Assembly (NCBI RefSeq): GCF_024436055.1
Contig: NZ_JANFNH010000030.1
Span: 16,686-80,685 of the forward strand
Direction: 5' to 3'
Source of the DNA: Streptantibioticus rubrisoli
Lineage (GTDB): Bacteria > Actinomycetota > Actinomycetes > Streptomycetales > Streptomycetaceae
DNA: 64,000 bases
The notes below the pieces were generated by a model that saw only the letters and a list, made by a program, of their open reading frames with translations, was not told the origin of the DNA and made no database searches. A program made the position numbers and the translations under genes. Shown in pieces: positions 34,854 through 42,776 of the stretch. The stretch's first letter is position 1. Each line of letters opens with the position of its first letter.

Positions 34854-35204
34854 TCAGGCCCCCACCTCGGCAGGGAAGGCCGCCGGAGCCACCACCTCGG
34901 CCCGGTAGGCGATCCCGTGCCGCTGCTGACCGTTGAACGTCGACTCCCACGGCCGCGCCACCAGACCCACCAGCGAGACCGGAGCCCCGACCGCCAGACC
35001 CTCGGTAATGCCCCGCTCCGGCACGGTGACCTTGATCAGCGAGGACTCGCCACCCTCGATGTAGACCACGCCGAGCGTCATCAACGTCTCGCCGGTGACC
35101 GCGTCGGTGGCGATCTCGCCCGACTGCCGGTCCTTGACCTTCTTCTCCGGAGCCTCGGTCAACAGGATCGTCGCCGCCGAGGTCTCAACACGGATGGAAC
35201 GCAC
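34854..35204 (-). CDS. SCO3933-like regulatory protein
   Basis: The 116-residue protein has a beta-rich composition (TLGVVYIEGGESSLIKVTVPE) and the pattern of SCO3933-family proteins that precede traB in AICEs. The GTG start follows GGGAG. It is the first gene of the leftward transfer operon. Confidence 0.7.
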   Translation of the reverse strand: MRSIRVETSAATILLTEAPEKKVKDRQSGEIATDAVTGETLMTLGVVYIEGGESSLIKVTVPERGITEGLAVGAPVSLVGLVARPWESTFNGQQRHGIAYRAEVVAPAAFPAEVGA

Positions 35205-35520
35205 AGAACTACTCCCTTGCGTTCGCCCCTCGTCATGAGGGGCGCAATTGCTGACGAATGCCTACGCAACGGGAGGTTGACCGCATACGGACTGGGCGCG
35301 ATACGCTCTAGGAGCGTTGTGCCAACGACGCGCCCGGCCTGAGTGGGCTGCCTCCCGCTCAGGCCACATTCATGTCTGTGGCCCTGTCGCTCGCGCCCCG
35401 ATGCAGGTCTGCCTTCCTGCTCCGGCGCGTTCGCATGCCCGCGTCACCCGCTCCGCCGGATGCGGAGGAGTCTGCCGACACTCACCACAGTAACCCGTAC
35501 TCCAAGTACTGTCTAGTACT
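35205..35520. promoter_or_regulatory. regulatory region upstream of the element 2 transfer operon
   Basis: No reliable gene is seen. A GCCCCTC/GAGGGGC hairpin lies at about 35222-35242. A TTGACC -35 element (35277) with ATACGCTC (from 35301) could form a rightward promoter. The 12-mer ATACGCTCTAGG (35301-35312) is also present in the GntR promoter of element 1 (20718-20729), suggesting common control. A 35494-35545 stretch has repeated GTACT/AGTAC motifs that could be an operator. Short frames on both strands lack ribosome sites. Confidence 0.5.
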
Positions 35521-36747
35521 TCATGTACTAGTCCGCACTTCCTGTACGCCCAACTCGCTTGCAAGCGACCGCAACTGATCCGACGGCGGCTGACTCATGG
35601 TCAGCAGGTCCATCACGAGCTGCTTCACACTCGGCATGGCGCGGACCATCTCAGGCGAGAGCTGGCGGGCCATCAGTAGCGCGGAGACAGCGCTGTCGAC
35701 TTGCCGACGTTGGGCATGCGCACGCGCGATGTCGATCTGGAAGCGTGTCTGTCGCTCGGAGGAGAGCACCGACGCGTCGATGCTCTCCGCGGCCCTGAGA
35801 GCCACTCCGGCGTCACCGAGGTCGACGGCGACCGAGACCTCATGAAGCCCGACGTTGGTGGGACCGAACTCGGTGTTGTAATCGTTGCGCCCGGAGCCAA
35901 CCTGCTCGGCCATGCCCCGGGCGTCCCGCAGGTACGCGTACGCGGTCTCGGCGTCGTTCGCCTTGGCTGCGGCTACTGCCCGCTGCAAGGTCAGTGCCCC
36001 GCGCAGGGCGACAGCTTCGATCTGCCCCGACTCCGCCAGCGGGCGGAGTGCGTCAGCGGCAGTGCCGGAGGCTTGGGCGGCCTGGTCGAAGTGGCGCGCA
36101 CCGAGGAAGACGATGGACAGCCGGAACTCACCGGCCGCCATCAGCAACGGATCGTTGGCCCGTTCGGCGGCGACCACCGAGCGGTCGACGGCGATCCAGG
36201 CCGCCTCGGGCTCTCCCATGTTGGCCAGGGCGCCACTGCACGTGTGGTAGGTGGCCGCCAGCAGCCGGAAGAGTCCGGGGCGTTGCTCCTCTGGCGCCGA
36301 GCGCGCGGCTGCTTCGAGCCGGGGAACCAGCCGTTCCAACAGGTCGGCCAAGTCGGCGTACTTGCCCTGGTGAGTCAGGTCCCATGCTCGGTCGACCTCG
36401 GACCGCAGCGCGGGTACGTCCGGCGGCTCATGGTGGCCGAGGATCGCCTTCAGGGAGTGCGCGGAACTCAGCACCAGGCGTAGGCGGCTCGCCCCGGGCG
36501 GCTCACCTTCAGCCACCGATGCCACGATCGGCGCTTCCGCTGCCAGCTCCGCCAAGGGAAGTTCGAGGACTTCGGCGACCTTCTCCAGCACCGTCATGCG
36601 GTCGATGCGGCGTACGCCCCGCTCTACCTGGGACACCCAGGCTTCAGAGCGGTTCAACAGGCGGGCGAACTCCTTCTGTGAGAGCCCGCGTCGCTTGCGG
36701 TTGAAGGCGATCTTGCGACCGAGCGCCTTCTCATAGTCAGTGCTCAA
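35521..36747 (-). CDS. XRE-family regulator with helical repeat C-terminal domain
   Basis: The 408-residue protein has an N-terminal helix-turn-helix (RKRRGLSQKEFARLLNRSE) and a large helical-repeat C-terminal part similar to those of Streptomyces XRE regulators with TPR-like sensor domains. The TTG start at 36747 overlaps the stop of the monooxygenase gene, so the genes are coupled. It probably controls the adjacent accessory genes. Confidence 0.8.
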   Translation of the reverse strand: MSTDYEKALGRKIAFNRKRRGLSQKEFARLLNRSEAWVSQVERGVRRIDRMTVLEKVAEVLELPLAELAAEAPIVASVAEGEPPGASRLRLVLSSAHSLKAILGHHEPPDVPALRSEVDRAWDLTHQGKYADLADLLERLVPRLEAAARSAPEEQRPGLFRLLAATYHTCSGALANMGEPEAAWIAVDRSVVAAERANDPLLMAAGEFRLSIVFLGARHFDQAAQASGTAADALRPLAESGQIEAVALRGALTLQRAVAAAKANDAETAYAYLRDARGMAEQVGSGRNDYNTEFGPTNVGLHEVSVAVDLGDAGVALRAAESIDASVLSSERQTRFQIDIARAHAQRRQVDSAVSALLMARQLSPEMVRAMPSVKQLVMDLLTMSQPPSDQLRSLASELGVQEVRTST

Positions 36748-37051
36748 CGTCCACACCCTTGCCGGACACGAAGTCCAAGCGATCGACCTCGGTTGAGGCA
36801 AGGTACTGCTCGCGCGCGGAGAGGAAGGCCTTCACGTAGTCCTTCGACTCGTGAGCTTCGAAGGCGTCCCGGTCCCGGTAGAGCTCGTAGAAGATGCGTT
36901 CCAGCGGGCGACCGTCAACCCGGTGCACCGTGTAGATCACCGTCCCGGGCTCGTTCGCACGGATCTGTTCACCGGTCCGCGCCACCAAGGAATCGAACTC
37001 GGCAGCCGCCGACTCGTCCTTGCACGTGAAACGCACCATCAGCCCGAACAT
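36737..37051 (-). CDS. putative quinol monooxygenase (ABM domain)
   Basis: The 104-residue protein has the ABM fold pattern: MVRFTCKDESAAAEFDSL, EPGTVIYTVHR, FYELYRDRDAFEAHES. Such proteins oxidise small aromatic substrates or act as detoxifying heme/quinone enzymes. The ATG at 37051 is taken; the longer frame has no ribosome site. It is upstream of and coupled to the XRE regulator. Confidence 0.78.
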   Translation of the reverse strand: MFGLMVRFTCKDESAAAEFDSLVARTGEQIRANEPGTVIYTVHRVDGRPLERIFYELYRDRDAFEAHESKDYVKAFLSAREQYLASTEVDRLDFVSGKGVDVEH

Positions 37052-37265
37052 CCGGTTCCCCTCTCGATCGACTCTCGGCTCAGCACCACACCTCGGCGTG
37101 AACGCTATGCGCCAGGCGACCCGCACGAAAAGTGCGATCCCGCACTCGGAGTACCCGCACACTCGGTACGGTGCTAGTACTAATTGTACGGCTCGCTGCG
37201 ATCCGCGTCAGCAGGACGAGGCAGTTGGCGCAGAAAGCCGCAGGTCACCGAGACGGAGGCGGTCC

Positions 37266-37673
37266 ATGCCCACGTACCGACGCACCTTCCCCGGGCGACC
37301 AGAAGAGATCCGCAATGCCCGCCACTGGACCCGCGACAGTCTTAACGGCAGTTCGCGTGTCGAGGACGCCGCTCTGATCGTGACCGAGCTCGGCTCCAAC
37401 GCCCTTCTTCACACCGCGAGCGGCGACGAGACCGGCACCTTCCAGGTCTCGCTCACAACGTCCGGCGCGGGCATCACGATCTCAGTCGCCGACCTCGGGA
37501 GTGCGAAGACCGAGCCAAGCATCGAGCACGCCGCCGAGGAGGACCTTCACGGCCGCGGGCTCGGTCTGGTCAGCGTTCTGGCTCAGCGCGTCGAGATCGA
37601 TGGCGACGACAACGGCCGCACGATCACCGCCTACCTAACCCAGATGCCAGCCAGGCCGGTGATCGCATGCTGA
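37266..37673 (+). CDS. HATPase_c-domain ATP-binding protein (anti-sigma factor kinase-like)
   Basis: The 135-residue protein is a stand-alone GHKL ATPase of the RsbW-like family, with N box ELGSNALLHT, the DLGS region and the GRGLGLV lid motif. These proteins phosphorylate anti-anti-sigma factors or bind sigma factors; Streptomyces has many. The ATG follows GGAGG. It heads an operon of overlapping genes ending in the NUDIX pseudogene. Confidence 0.82.
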   Translation: MPTYRRTFPGRPEEIRNARHWTRDSLNGSSRVEDAALIVTELGSNALLHTASGDETGTFQVSLTTSGAGITISVADLGSAKTEPSIEHAAEEDLHGRGLGLVSVLAQRVEIDGDDNGRTITAYLTQMPARPVIAC

Positions 37674-37978
37674 CGCTCTTCAACTACTGGTGCGAAGCCG
37701 TCGCCCGTGTCGAGGAGAGCGGACACACCCACCTGCTGAGCACGCAACCGGCCAGCACACCGCGCCTGGCGCTGCGATGGCTCCGCGGTCGCGTAAGGGA
37801 TGTCGCCGAGCAACTCGACCCGGCGCCCGCTCAACCGGCCAGTTACTGGCTCGACGACCAGCTCGAGCATGAACGCGCCTTATCCGCGCTAGCCGCAGGC
37901 GAGGCATACGCCTTCGTCCTCGCCGACGACACCACTCGATACGTCCTGTCAGTCCGCCCCATAGGAACCGAACGATGA
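37667..37978 (+). CDS. hypothetical protein, paralogue A of a tandem pair
   Basis: The 103-residue protein starts inside the end of the ATPase gene and overlaps the next gene by four bases. Shared features with the following gene, such as YWCEA near the N terminus, an ALRWLRG-type motif, YAFVL and a C-terminal RPI, show tandem duplication. The function is unknown. Confidence 0.65.
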   Translation: MLTLFNYWCEAVARVEESGHTHLLSTQPASTPRLALRWLRGRVRDVAEQLDPAPAQPASYWLDDQLEHERALSALAAGEAYAFVLADDTTRYVLSVRPIGTER

Positions 37979-38361
37979 AGAGCCTGGACCCCAACACCCG
38001 TCGCGGCTATTGGTGCGAGTGCTGGACCGCGAGCCCCGTAACTAGCAGCGCTCCTGAACTGTTTGCTTCGTTCGAAGCGGTCACCGCCACGCAGGCTGTG
38101 CGCTGGATCTGTGGGGTCCTACGGACGATCGCCTCAGCGCTCGAACCCGACGCAGCCGATCGAGCCTGGACCTGGTTGACCAGCGGCTACGTAGCTGCCC
38201 TCGACCACTTGGAGCGCGCCCAGCCATGCGCCTTCACCGTCACCCACGCCAGCACCCGTATCGAGTGGACCGCCCGCCCAGTGCTCTTCCTGGCGCTGGC
38301 CCACCGCCAAGGAGTCAACCTGCCAGACTGCACAGAGCGGTTCTGCAGCCATTTCAGGTGA
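37975..38361 (+). CDS. hypothetical protein, paralogue B of a tandem pair
   Basis: The 128-residue protein has YWCECW, AVRWICG, ALDHLERAQPCAFTV and a C-terminal RPV that align with the preceding protein. It is translationally coupled to it through an ATGA overlap. The function is unknown. Confidence 0.65.
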   Translation: MKSLDPNTRRGYWCECWTASPVTSSAPELFASFEAVTATQAVRWICGVLRTIASALEPDAADRAWTWLTSGYVAALDHLERAQPCAFTVTHASTRIEWTARPVLFLALAHRQGVNLPDCTERFCSHFR

Positions 38362-38422
38362 TGCCGCACTTGGCTCGCACCTACGGTGAAACGACCAGCC
38401 AGCCGAGGAGGAACCGACGACC

Positions 38423-38854
38423 GTGAGTATCCAACGCCCGCACTCTGTAAGCGTCGCCGGAGTCATCGTGGACGATTAGGACCGGGCTCTCCTCATACGG
38501 CGTCGGGACAACGGCCATTGGGAACCACCCGGCGGAGTCCTGGAGGCCGGAGAGAGGATCCCAGAAGCCCTACGACGTGAAGTGCTGGAGGAGACCGGCA
38601 TCACGATCGAACTCCCGGCAACGCTCACGGGTGTCTACAAGAACATGACCGCCTTGGTCGTCGCTCTCGTCTTCCGTTGCAAGGCCATTGGCGGCAGTCC
38701 CACGACTGGAGCAGAGACTCGGGCACTGCGCTGGGCCACTCGCGAGGAGGTACGCCAACTCGCCGACGAGGCATACGCGATCCGTGTCCTGGACGCACTC
38801 GACGCGGCATCGCCGCCCGCCGTACGTGCGCATGACGGCGTGAAGCTCGTCTAG
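38423..38854 (+). pseudogene. NUDIX hydrolase (Pif-like), interrupted by one in-frame TAG
   Basis: From GTG at 38423 the frame reads VSIQRPHSVSVAGVIVDD, then TAG at 38477-38479, then continues without other stops through the complete NUDIX box [23 protein letters not shown] to 38854. One base change (most simply CAG to TAG) explains the break. In pSAM2 a NUDIX protein, Pif, gives conjugal immunity between cells carrying the element, so this gene may have lost that function. A shortened product from an internal GTG would lack part of the catalytic box. Confidence 0.8.
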
Positions 38855-38935
38855 TGCTGTGACCGGGATGGTCCACCATGATCGGAAGGCGGCTCGCGGG
38901 ACGAGCGCACGCGCAACGGCTGGTATTACTGGGGC

Positions 38936-39313
38936 ATGCAGGAAGAGACGGCACGCTCCGCGATCGACACGTTCATCTCCGCGTTTAACGCCTCGGACGA
39001 CAGCTATGTGACTGCCCTGCTCTCCCAGGCCCTGACCTCAGACGTGGTCTTCTGGGGGCCGTTGGGTCGCAGCGAAGGAATCGCGGCGGTCGAGCGGTTC
39101 GTGCTGGACATCCGGCGCCACCCGGCGGGGACCGGCACGATGGTGCGCTGCTCAGCGGTGGACATGCCGGATGAGTGGGCCCGGTACCAGTGGGTCTTCA
39201 CCACGCCGGATGGAGGCCCCCGCCTGGCGGGAACGGACGTCGTCCATCTGCGGCGGAGCCTCATCGACCAGGTCATCGTCTTTGCGGGGGAGATCGAGCC
39301 GTCCGCCTCCTGA
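38936..39313 (+). CDS. SnoaL-like / NTF2-fold protein
   Basis: The 125-residue protein has the alpha+beta NTF2-like pattern (AIDTFISAFNASDDS, a beta-rich C-terminal half with HLRRSLIDQVIVFAGE). Members are small enzymes or binding proteins with variable function. It lies in the right part of element 2 after the NUDIX pseudogene. Confidence 0.72.
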   Translation: MQEETARSAIDTFISAFNASDDSYVTALLSQALTSDVVFWGPLGRSEGIAAVERFVLDIRRHPAGTGTMVRCSAVDMPDEWARYQWVFTTPDGGPRLAGTDVVHLRRSLIDQVIVFAGEIEPSAS

Positions 39314-39379
39314 GTCGTCCTTCTGTCGCTGTCCTTCTCGTGAACTTGGCCCTTTCGGTACTCCGGGGCTGCGGTTCGC

Positions 39380-39540
39380 GATCGGTCAGGCTGCGGCGTT
39401 GAGGGGGGCGTCCGCCCCAGCGGATGCCCTTCTCGCTGCGGATGCGGGCGCGTTCCTTGCGTTGGGCGGCAAGTACGTCCGGGGTGGCGGGCGTTGGCGT
39501 TGCGCCAGCGCAGGTAGCGGTGCAATGCCTGGGTCACAGC
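39380..39540 (-). pseudogene. transposase C-terminal fragment (IS630-like)
   Basis: The minus strand reads TQALHRYLRWRNANARHP, then a one-base shift, then DVLAAQRKERARIRSEKG and RWGGRPPQ. The pattern resembles the C terminus of IS630-type transposases. It is frameshifted and isolated, so it is a relic. Confidence 0.55.
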
Positions 39541-39710
39541 ACTAGCGCTGGTTCGCCAGCCCCGGGCAGTGCCGGCAGGTCCACTACCTACCCGACGCGC
39601 ACTGCGAGATCGTGTACGAGATCCCGGTCAACCGCTAGAAGTGTGGGGCAGTCACGGGCACCATGTGTGTCGGACTCCTGAGCATGAGCGGCCCGGATAG
39701 CGTTGAGGTT

Positions 39711-40154
39711 ATGGCCGTCGATGTCCTCACCGAGACCGTGATCGCCCGTCCCTGTGCGGAGGTCTCCGCCTACGCCGGGGATCCGACCAACGCGCCACAC
39801 TGGTACGCCAACATCGTCTCGGTTCGTTGGCGGACCTCGCCGCCGCTCGCCGTGGGCTCGAAGCTCGACTTCGTCGCCCGCTTTCTCGGGCGCACCCTGA
39901 CCTACACGTACGAGGTCGTCGAGTACTCCTCCGAACGACTCGTGATGCGCACTGCGCAGGGGTCGTTCCCCATGGAGACGACCTACACCTGGCAGGCGGT
40001 GGACGCTGACCATACCCGGATGACGCTGCGCAACCGCGGCGAGCCATCCGGCCTTGCCAAAGTGAGCGCTCCGATGATGGCTGCTGCCGTGCGGCGGGCA
40101 AACGTCAAGGACCTGGCTGCGTTGAAAGAACTGCTGGAAGGCGCCAACGCCTAA
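39711..40154 (+). CDS. SRPBCC-family protein (polyketide cyclase/dehydrase fold)
   Basis: The 147-residue protein has the START-like fold pattern: TETVIARPCAEVSAYAGD, LTYTYEVVEYSSERLVMRT and a C-terminal helix NVKDLAALKELLEG. The start is ATG at 39711; two earlier in-frame ATGs exist. The ligand is unknown. Confidence 0.8.
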   Translation: MAVDVLTETVIARPCAEVSAYAGDPTNAPHWYANIVSVRWRTSPPLAVGSKLDFVARFLGRTLTYTYEVVEYSSERLVMRTAQGSFPMETTYTWQAVDADHTRMTLRNRGEPSGLAKVSAPMMAAAVRRANVKDLAALKELLEGANA

Positions 40155-40186
40155 CGACTCCAACCGACGCTCAGCGGCCGACTTCC

Positions 40187-40209
40187 GACATCCACGGCTG
40201 ACATCAACG
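40187..40209 (+). other. extra GACAT-type arm site near a relic att site
   Basis: GACATC-N7-GACATCAACG is repeated here. It lies 84 bp before a degraded att-like sequence at 40289-40345, close to the 95-bp spacing of the intact right ends. Confidence 0.55.
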
Positions 40210-40288
40210 AGGCCGGACGGCAGCACACAGCAGCGCCCCTACACGATCGTCGGACCAGTCACCGACGGCGCCAGGGGCGGGTGTAGAT

Positions 40289-40345
40289 CGAACCCTAAAG
40301 CGGGTGTCGCAGGTTGCAATCCTTGCCGGTGGCACCCACCCAGGG
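40289..40345 (+). other. degraded att-like site (tRNA 3'-end relic)
   Basis: The sequence begins CGAAC and aligns with the att cores (CGAAC, then an AAAGC-like block, TGTCG, GGTT-n-AATCC and a terminal CACCC) with about 12 differences and small gaps. It follows an arm site at nearly the correct distance. It may be the right end of an older insertion. Confidence 0.45.
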
Positions 40346-40464
40346 CACCGCGTCGACGCAGGCCGTACCACCCGCCAGCTCTGCCAACGCACTCTGTTAC
40401 TGGGCTACTTGCCCAACCATCGCTATCGTTTGAGGGCTGTCGTGCAGTCGATTCGGGGGAAGCC

Positions 40465-41562
40465 GTGTCCCAACAGTCCGCAGCAGACATATCGAATTGG
40501 GGAGCACCGAGGGAGGCGGTAAGACCGCCAGCATGGCGTCGTCTGCTCGCCTGGTTGCTCGACTTCGCCATCGTTCTCGCCGTGGCTGTGCTGCTCGGCA
40601 GCTTTACCTTCCACCGGATCTCCGGCCAGGTGACGGACCTTGGCATGGTCGGGGAGAGCGTCTGGCGGATCCTCGGCTCTCGCGGGAACCTTCCTGGGAC
40701 GGCCGCGGGCGTCGGCTCGTCGATATGGGACACCGCCGTCCTCGATGTCGAGGAGGCATTCGCCGCGCTGGTGCTCTTCGCCTTCGTTTACCAGTTCCTG
40801 GCTCTTGTCTGGACACGCCGCACAGTGGGCAAGGCACTGACAGGTCTGCGCGTAGTGCCGAACGGGCAAGAGGTGTCAGGTCCATTGGGACGACGGCGTG
40901 CAGCCGTCCGTGCCATGGTCGCCGCTGTGACCGATGTTGCCTGCTACGCCGCGGCCTGCTGCCTTCTGCTTGATGGCGACTTCGTGCTCTCCGTGCTGTG
41001 CTGGGTGATTGCGGTCGTCATCTTCTGGATCAATGCCCTTCCAACACTGCTCGGTACCGGCCGCTCCCTGGCCGACCGCTTGGCCGGAACCTCGGTCACC
41101 GGTGTGCAGTTGTTCCGCACCGTCGCGTACGCCGCTGCCGACAGGAGCCAAGCTGTGTGGCAAGGGGGCCGCCAGGTCGCCCAACAGGTCGTGGACCAGG
41201 AACGGGTACGCCAGATCACGGAGTCGGGGTCGGGCCAGGCCCGCCGAATAGCCGACCTTGGTCGCGCCGCCGCTCGTGGCGGTAGGAGTGCTTGGGAGGG
41301 GACTCGCCAAGGAGCCCAAGAAGGTGCACAGCGGGCAACGGAGCGCGTCCGCCAGATCTCTGAGTCTGACCTCGGACGTGCAACTACCGAAAAAGGTCGC
41401 GCCGCTCTCATCCGAGCCAGATCGGCCGTCCGCATCCGGCGGCCCAAGCCAGAGCAGCACCCTCTGCCTCCGCCCCCGTCTGGCAGCTTCGGCCCCCCTC
41501 CGCCTTCTGACTTCGGCCCACTTCCGGACTCGCCCCCACCCGGCGCGCGGCGAGAGCAGTGA
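40465..41562 (+). CDS. RDD-domain membrane protein with long C-terminal tail
   Basis: The 365-residue protein has an RDD domain with about four membrane segments (residues 29-48, 92-112, 150-172 and 176-195; WRRLLAWLLDFAIVLA at the start), then a helical region with repeated VRQI(T/S)ES motifs (about residues 248 and 300) and a proline-rich C terminus. The GTG start at 40465 is used. RDD proteins are thought to be transporters or ion handlers. It lies between the relic att site and att core 3. Confidence 0.75.
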   Translation: MSQQSAADISNWGAPREAVRPPAWRRLLAWLLDFAIVLAVAVLLGSFTFHRISGQVTDLGMVGESVWRILGSRGNLPGTAAGVGSSIWDTAVLDVEEAFAALVLFAFVYQFLALVWTRRTVGKALTGLRVVPNGQEVSGPLGRRRAAVRAMVAAVTDVACYAAACCLLLDGDFVLSVLCWVIAVVIFWINALPTLLGTGRSLADRLAGTSVTGVQLFRTVAYAAADRSQAVWQGGRQVAQQVVDQERVRQITESGSGQARRIADLGRAAARGGRSAWEGTRQGAQEGAQRATERVRQISESDLGRATTEKGRAALIRARSAVRIRRPKPEQHPLPPPPSGSFGPPPPSDFGPLPDSPPPGARREQ

Positions 41563-41781
41563 CAGTGAACGACCACCTTGCTGCTGGGCAGGACGACGGT
41601 GAGGTGACGCCGCAGCGGGCGGTCGGGGGCCAGCACCTCGAACATGCCGCTGACCTGCATGGATGCCAAGCGTGAAGGCTCACACTCAGTCCAACTGGGT
41701 GTGGACGACCGCGGCCCCAGCCACCTTGCCTTCCTCCCCCCAGGCAGTGATCCGAAGCGGATCCTTCTCTCATCACAAGCT
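41563..41781. other. non-coding stretch at the right end of element 2
   Basis: No convincing gene. Minus-strand frames covering this stretch have no ribosome site or recognised motif. Confidence 0.4.
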
Positions 41782-41804
41782 GACATCCACGAGTGACATC
41801 AACG
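41782..41804 (+). other. candidate integrase arm site, element 2 right
   Basis: GACATC-N7-GACATCAACG ends exactly 95 bp before att core 3, matching element 1 (29033 to 29128). It forms the right-hand partner of 29211-29233. Confidence 0.62.
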
Positions 41805-41898
41805 GCGGCGTACAGCGAGGGATAGGGACGTACGCCGACGGCTGTCGCCTCACAGGCCCAGGAGCCTCTGGCAGGGGAGAGTCAGCTCCGGGATCGAA

Positions 41899-41941
41899 CT
41901 TACAAAGCAGATGTCGGCGGTTCGAATCCGTCTGTGCCCAC
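41899..41941 (+). repeat. att core 3 (attR of element 2)
   Basis: A 43-bp exact copy of the tRNA-Val 3' half. It lacks the CCA found in cores 1 and 2, so it is probably the original chromosomal end of the tRNA gene. Chromosomal sequence follows. Confidence 0.92.
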
Positions 41942-41964
41942 AAAACGGAATTTGATCAGGTAGA

Positions 41965-41997
41965 AGGCCCGGTACTCCCCAGCGGAGGACCGGGCCT
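41965..41997. terminator. hairpin after att core 3 (ancestral tRNA-Val terminator)
   Basis: A 9-bp stem (AGGCCCGGT with ACCGGGCCT) lies 24 bp beyond the core. It is in the position expected for the terminator of the uninterrupted tRNA gene. Confidence 0.6.
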
Positions 41998-42140
41998 GAC
42001 TGTTAGTTGGATCTTGAGGGTCCACATAGAGTCCACAACCCGGAACGATCATGAACTCTGTGCCCGTCACTTAGGAGAGTGACCGCGCCGCACGCGGTCT
42101 TGGCGAGCCCTCATCCATGCGAGCTATTCGATTGCCTAGC

Positions 42141-42320
42141 TCACTTGCTGCCCTTGAACGCGTCCTTGATCTTCTCTCCCGCTTGCTTTACGTCGGCCTC
42201 GACCTGGTCGCCCTTACCGCGGGCCTTCAGTTCCTCGTCGTCTGTGGCGTGGCCAGCTGCTTCCTTGGCCTTGCCGCGCAGCTTGTCGCCGAGGTTGCGG
42301 GCCTTGTCTTCCGTACCCAT
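42141..42320 (-). CDS. CsbD-family stress protein
   Basis: The 59-residue protein reads MGTEDKARNLGDKLRGKAK and has the charged, glycine- and lysine-rich CsbD repeat (KARGKGDQVEADVKQAGEKI). The ATG follows GGAGGAG. CsbD proteins are small stress-induced proteins of unknown mechanism. Confidence 0.88.
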   Translation of the reverse strand: MGTEDKARNLGDKLRGKAKEAAGHATDDEELKARGKGDQVEADVKQAGEKIKDAFKGSK

Positions 42321-42563
42321 GGAAAACTCCTCCGCTCATGCGATGGCTTGGGTCTCGCCGCGCCTGCCCTGGTCGGGTCTGGATACACGCCCGACCTGGA
42401 CGCCGGCATACGGCGTTGATCGCCGGTGCACCGGCCGGTGGGCACAGGGTGCGGCCACGGGCCGGCGCGCACATCCGGGTACAACCACGCCTGCCCTACG
42501 GTCCTAGGCGCACACATCCGCAGCCCGCATGCGTCGGCGGCCAGTGGGGCGCAGTCTGGGGGT

Positions 42564-42776
42564 GTGGGTGATCGGAATCCGCATCCGCCCGTGGTGGTGC
42601 ACTCGCCCGGTCTGGCAGGTCGACGGGTGACGATCAACGGTGAGTACGCGGGACGGGCACATCGGCCAGGGGAACTGCGTGCTCTGCTGCGTCGTAAAGG
42701 CGTGGTCGGGGCGCATCTCGACGATCACTCGCTGATCGAGTGGCGAGGCGGCGGCCCGGAAGTATGGGCCGACTAG
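42564..42776 (+). CDS. small conserved Streptomyces hypothetical protein
   Basis: The 70-residue protein from GTG at 42564 has RVTINGEYAGRAHRPGELRALLRR and ends LIEWRGGGPEVWAD. The pattern is common in Streptomyces, but no function is known. The stop overlaps the stop of the convergent Ku fragment (CTAG shared). Confidence 0.6.
   Translation: MGDRNPHPPVVVHSPGLAGRRVTINGEYAGRAHRPGELRALLRRKGVVGAHLDDHSLIEWRGGGPEVWAD

Larger units (their letters stand above)
29128..41941. mobile_element. AICE element 2 (tandem with element 1)
   Basis: The element of about 12.8 kb runs from att core 2 to core 3. Layout: integrase, excisionase, RepSA-type initiator (broken), small Spd-like proteins, DUF2637 protein, TraB, SCO3933-like regulator, XRE regulator, monooxygenase-like protein, an ATPase-domain operon with a broken Pif-like NUDIX gene, and several small cargo genes. 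Integration genes look intact but replication and immunity genes carry stop codons. Confidence 0.9.

Noticed and set aside
41563..41786. Minus-strand frames at the right end of element 2
   Set aside because: No ribosome site, low conservation of composition and no recognised motif.
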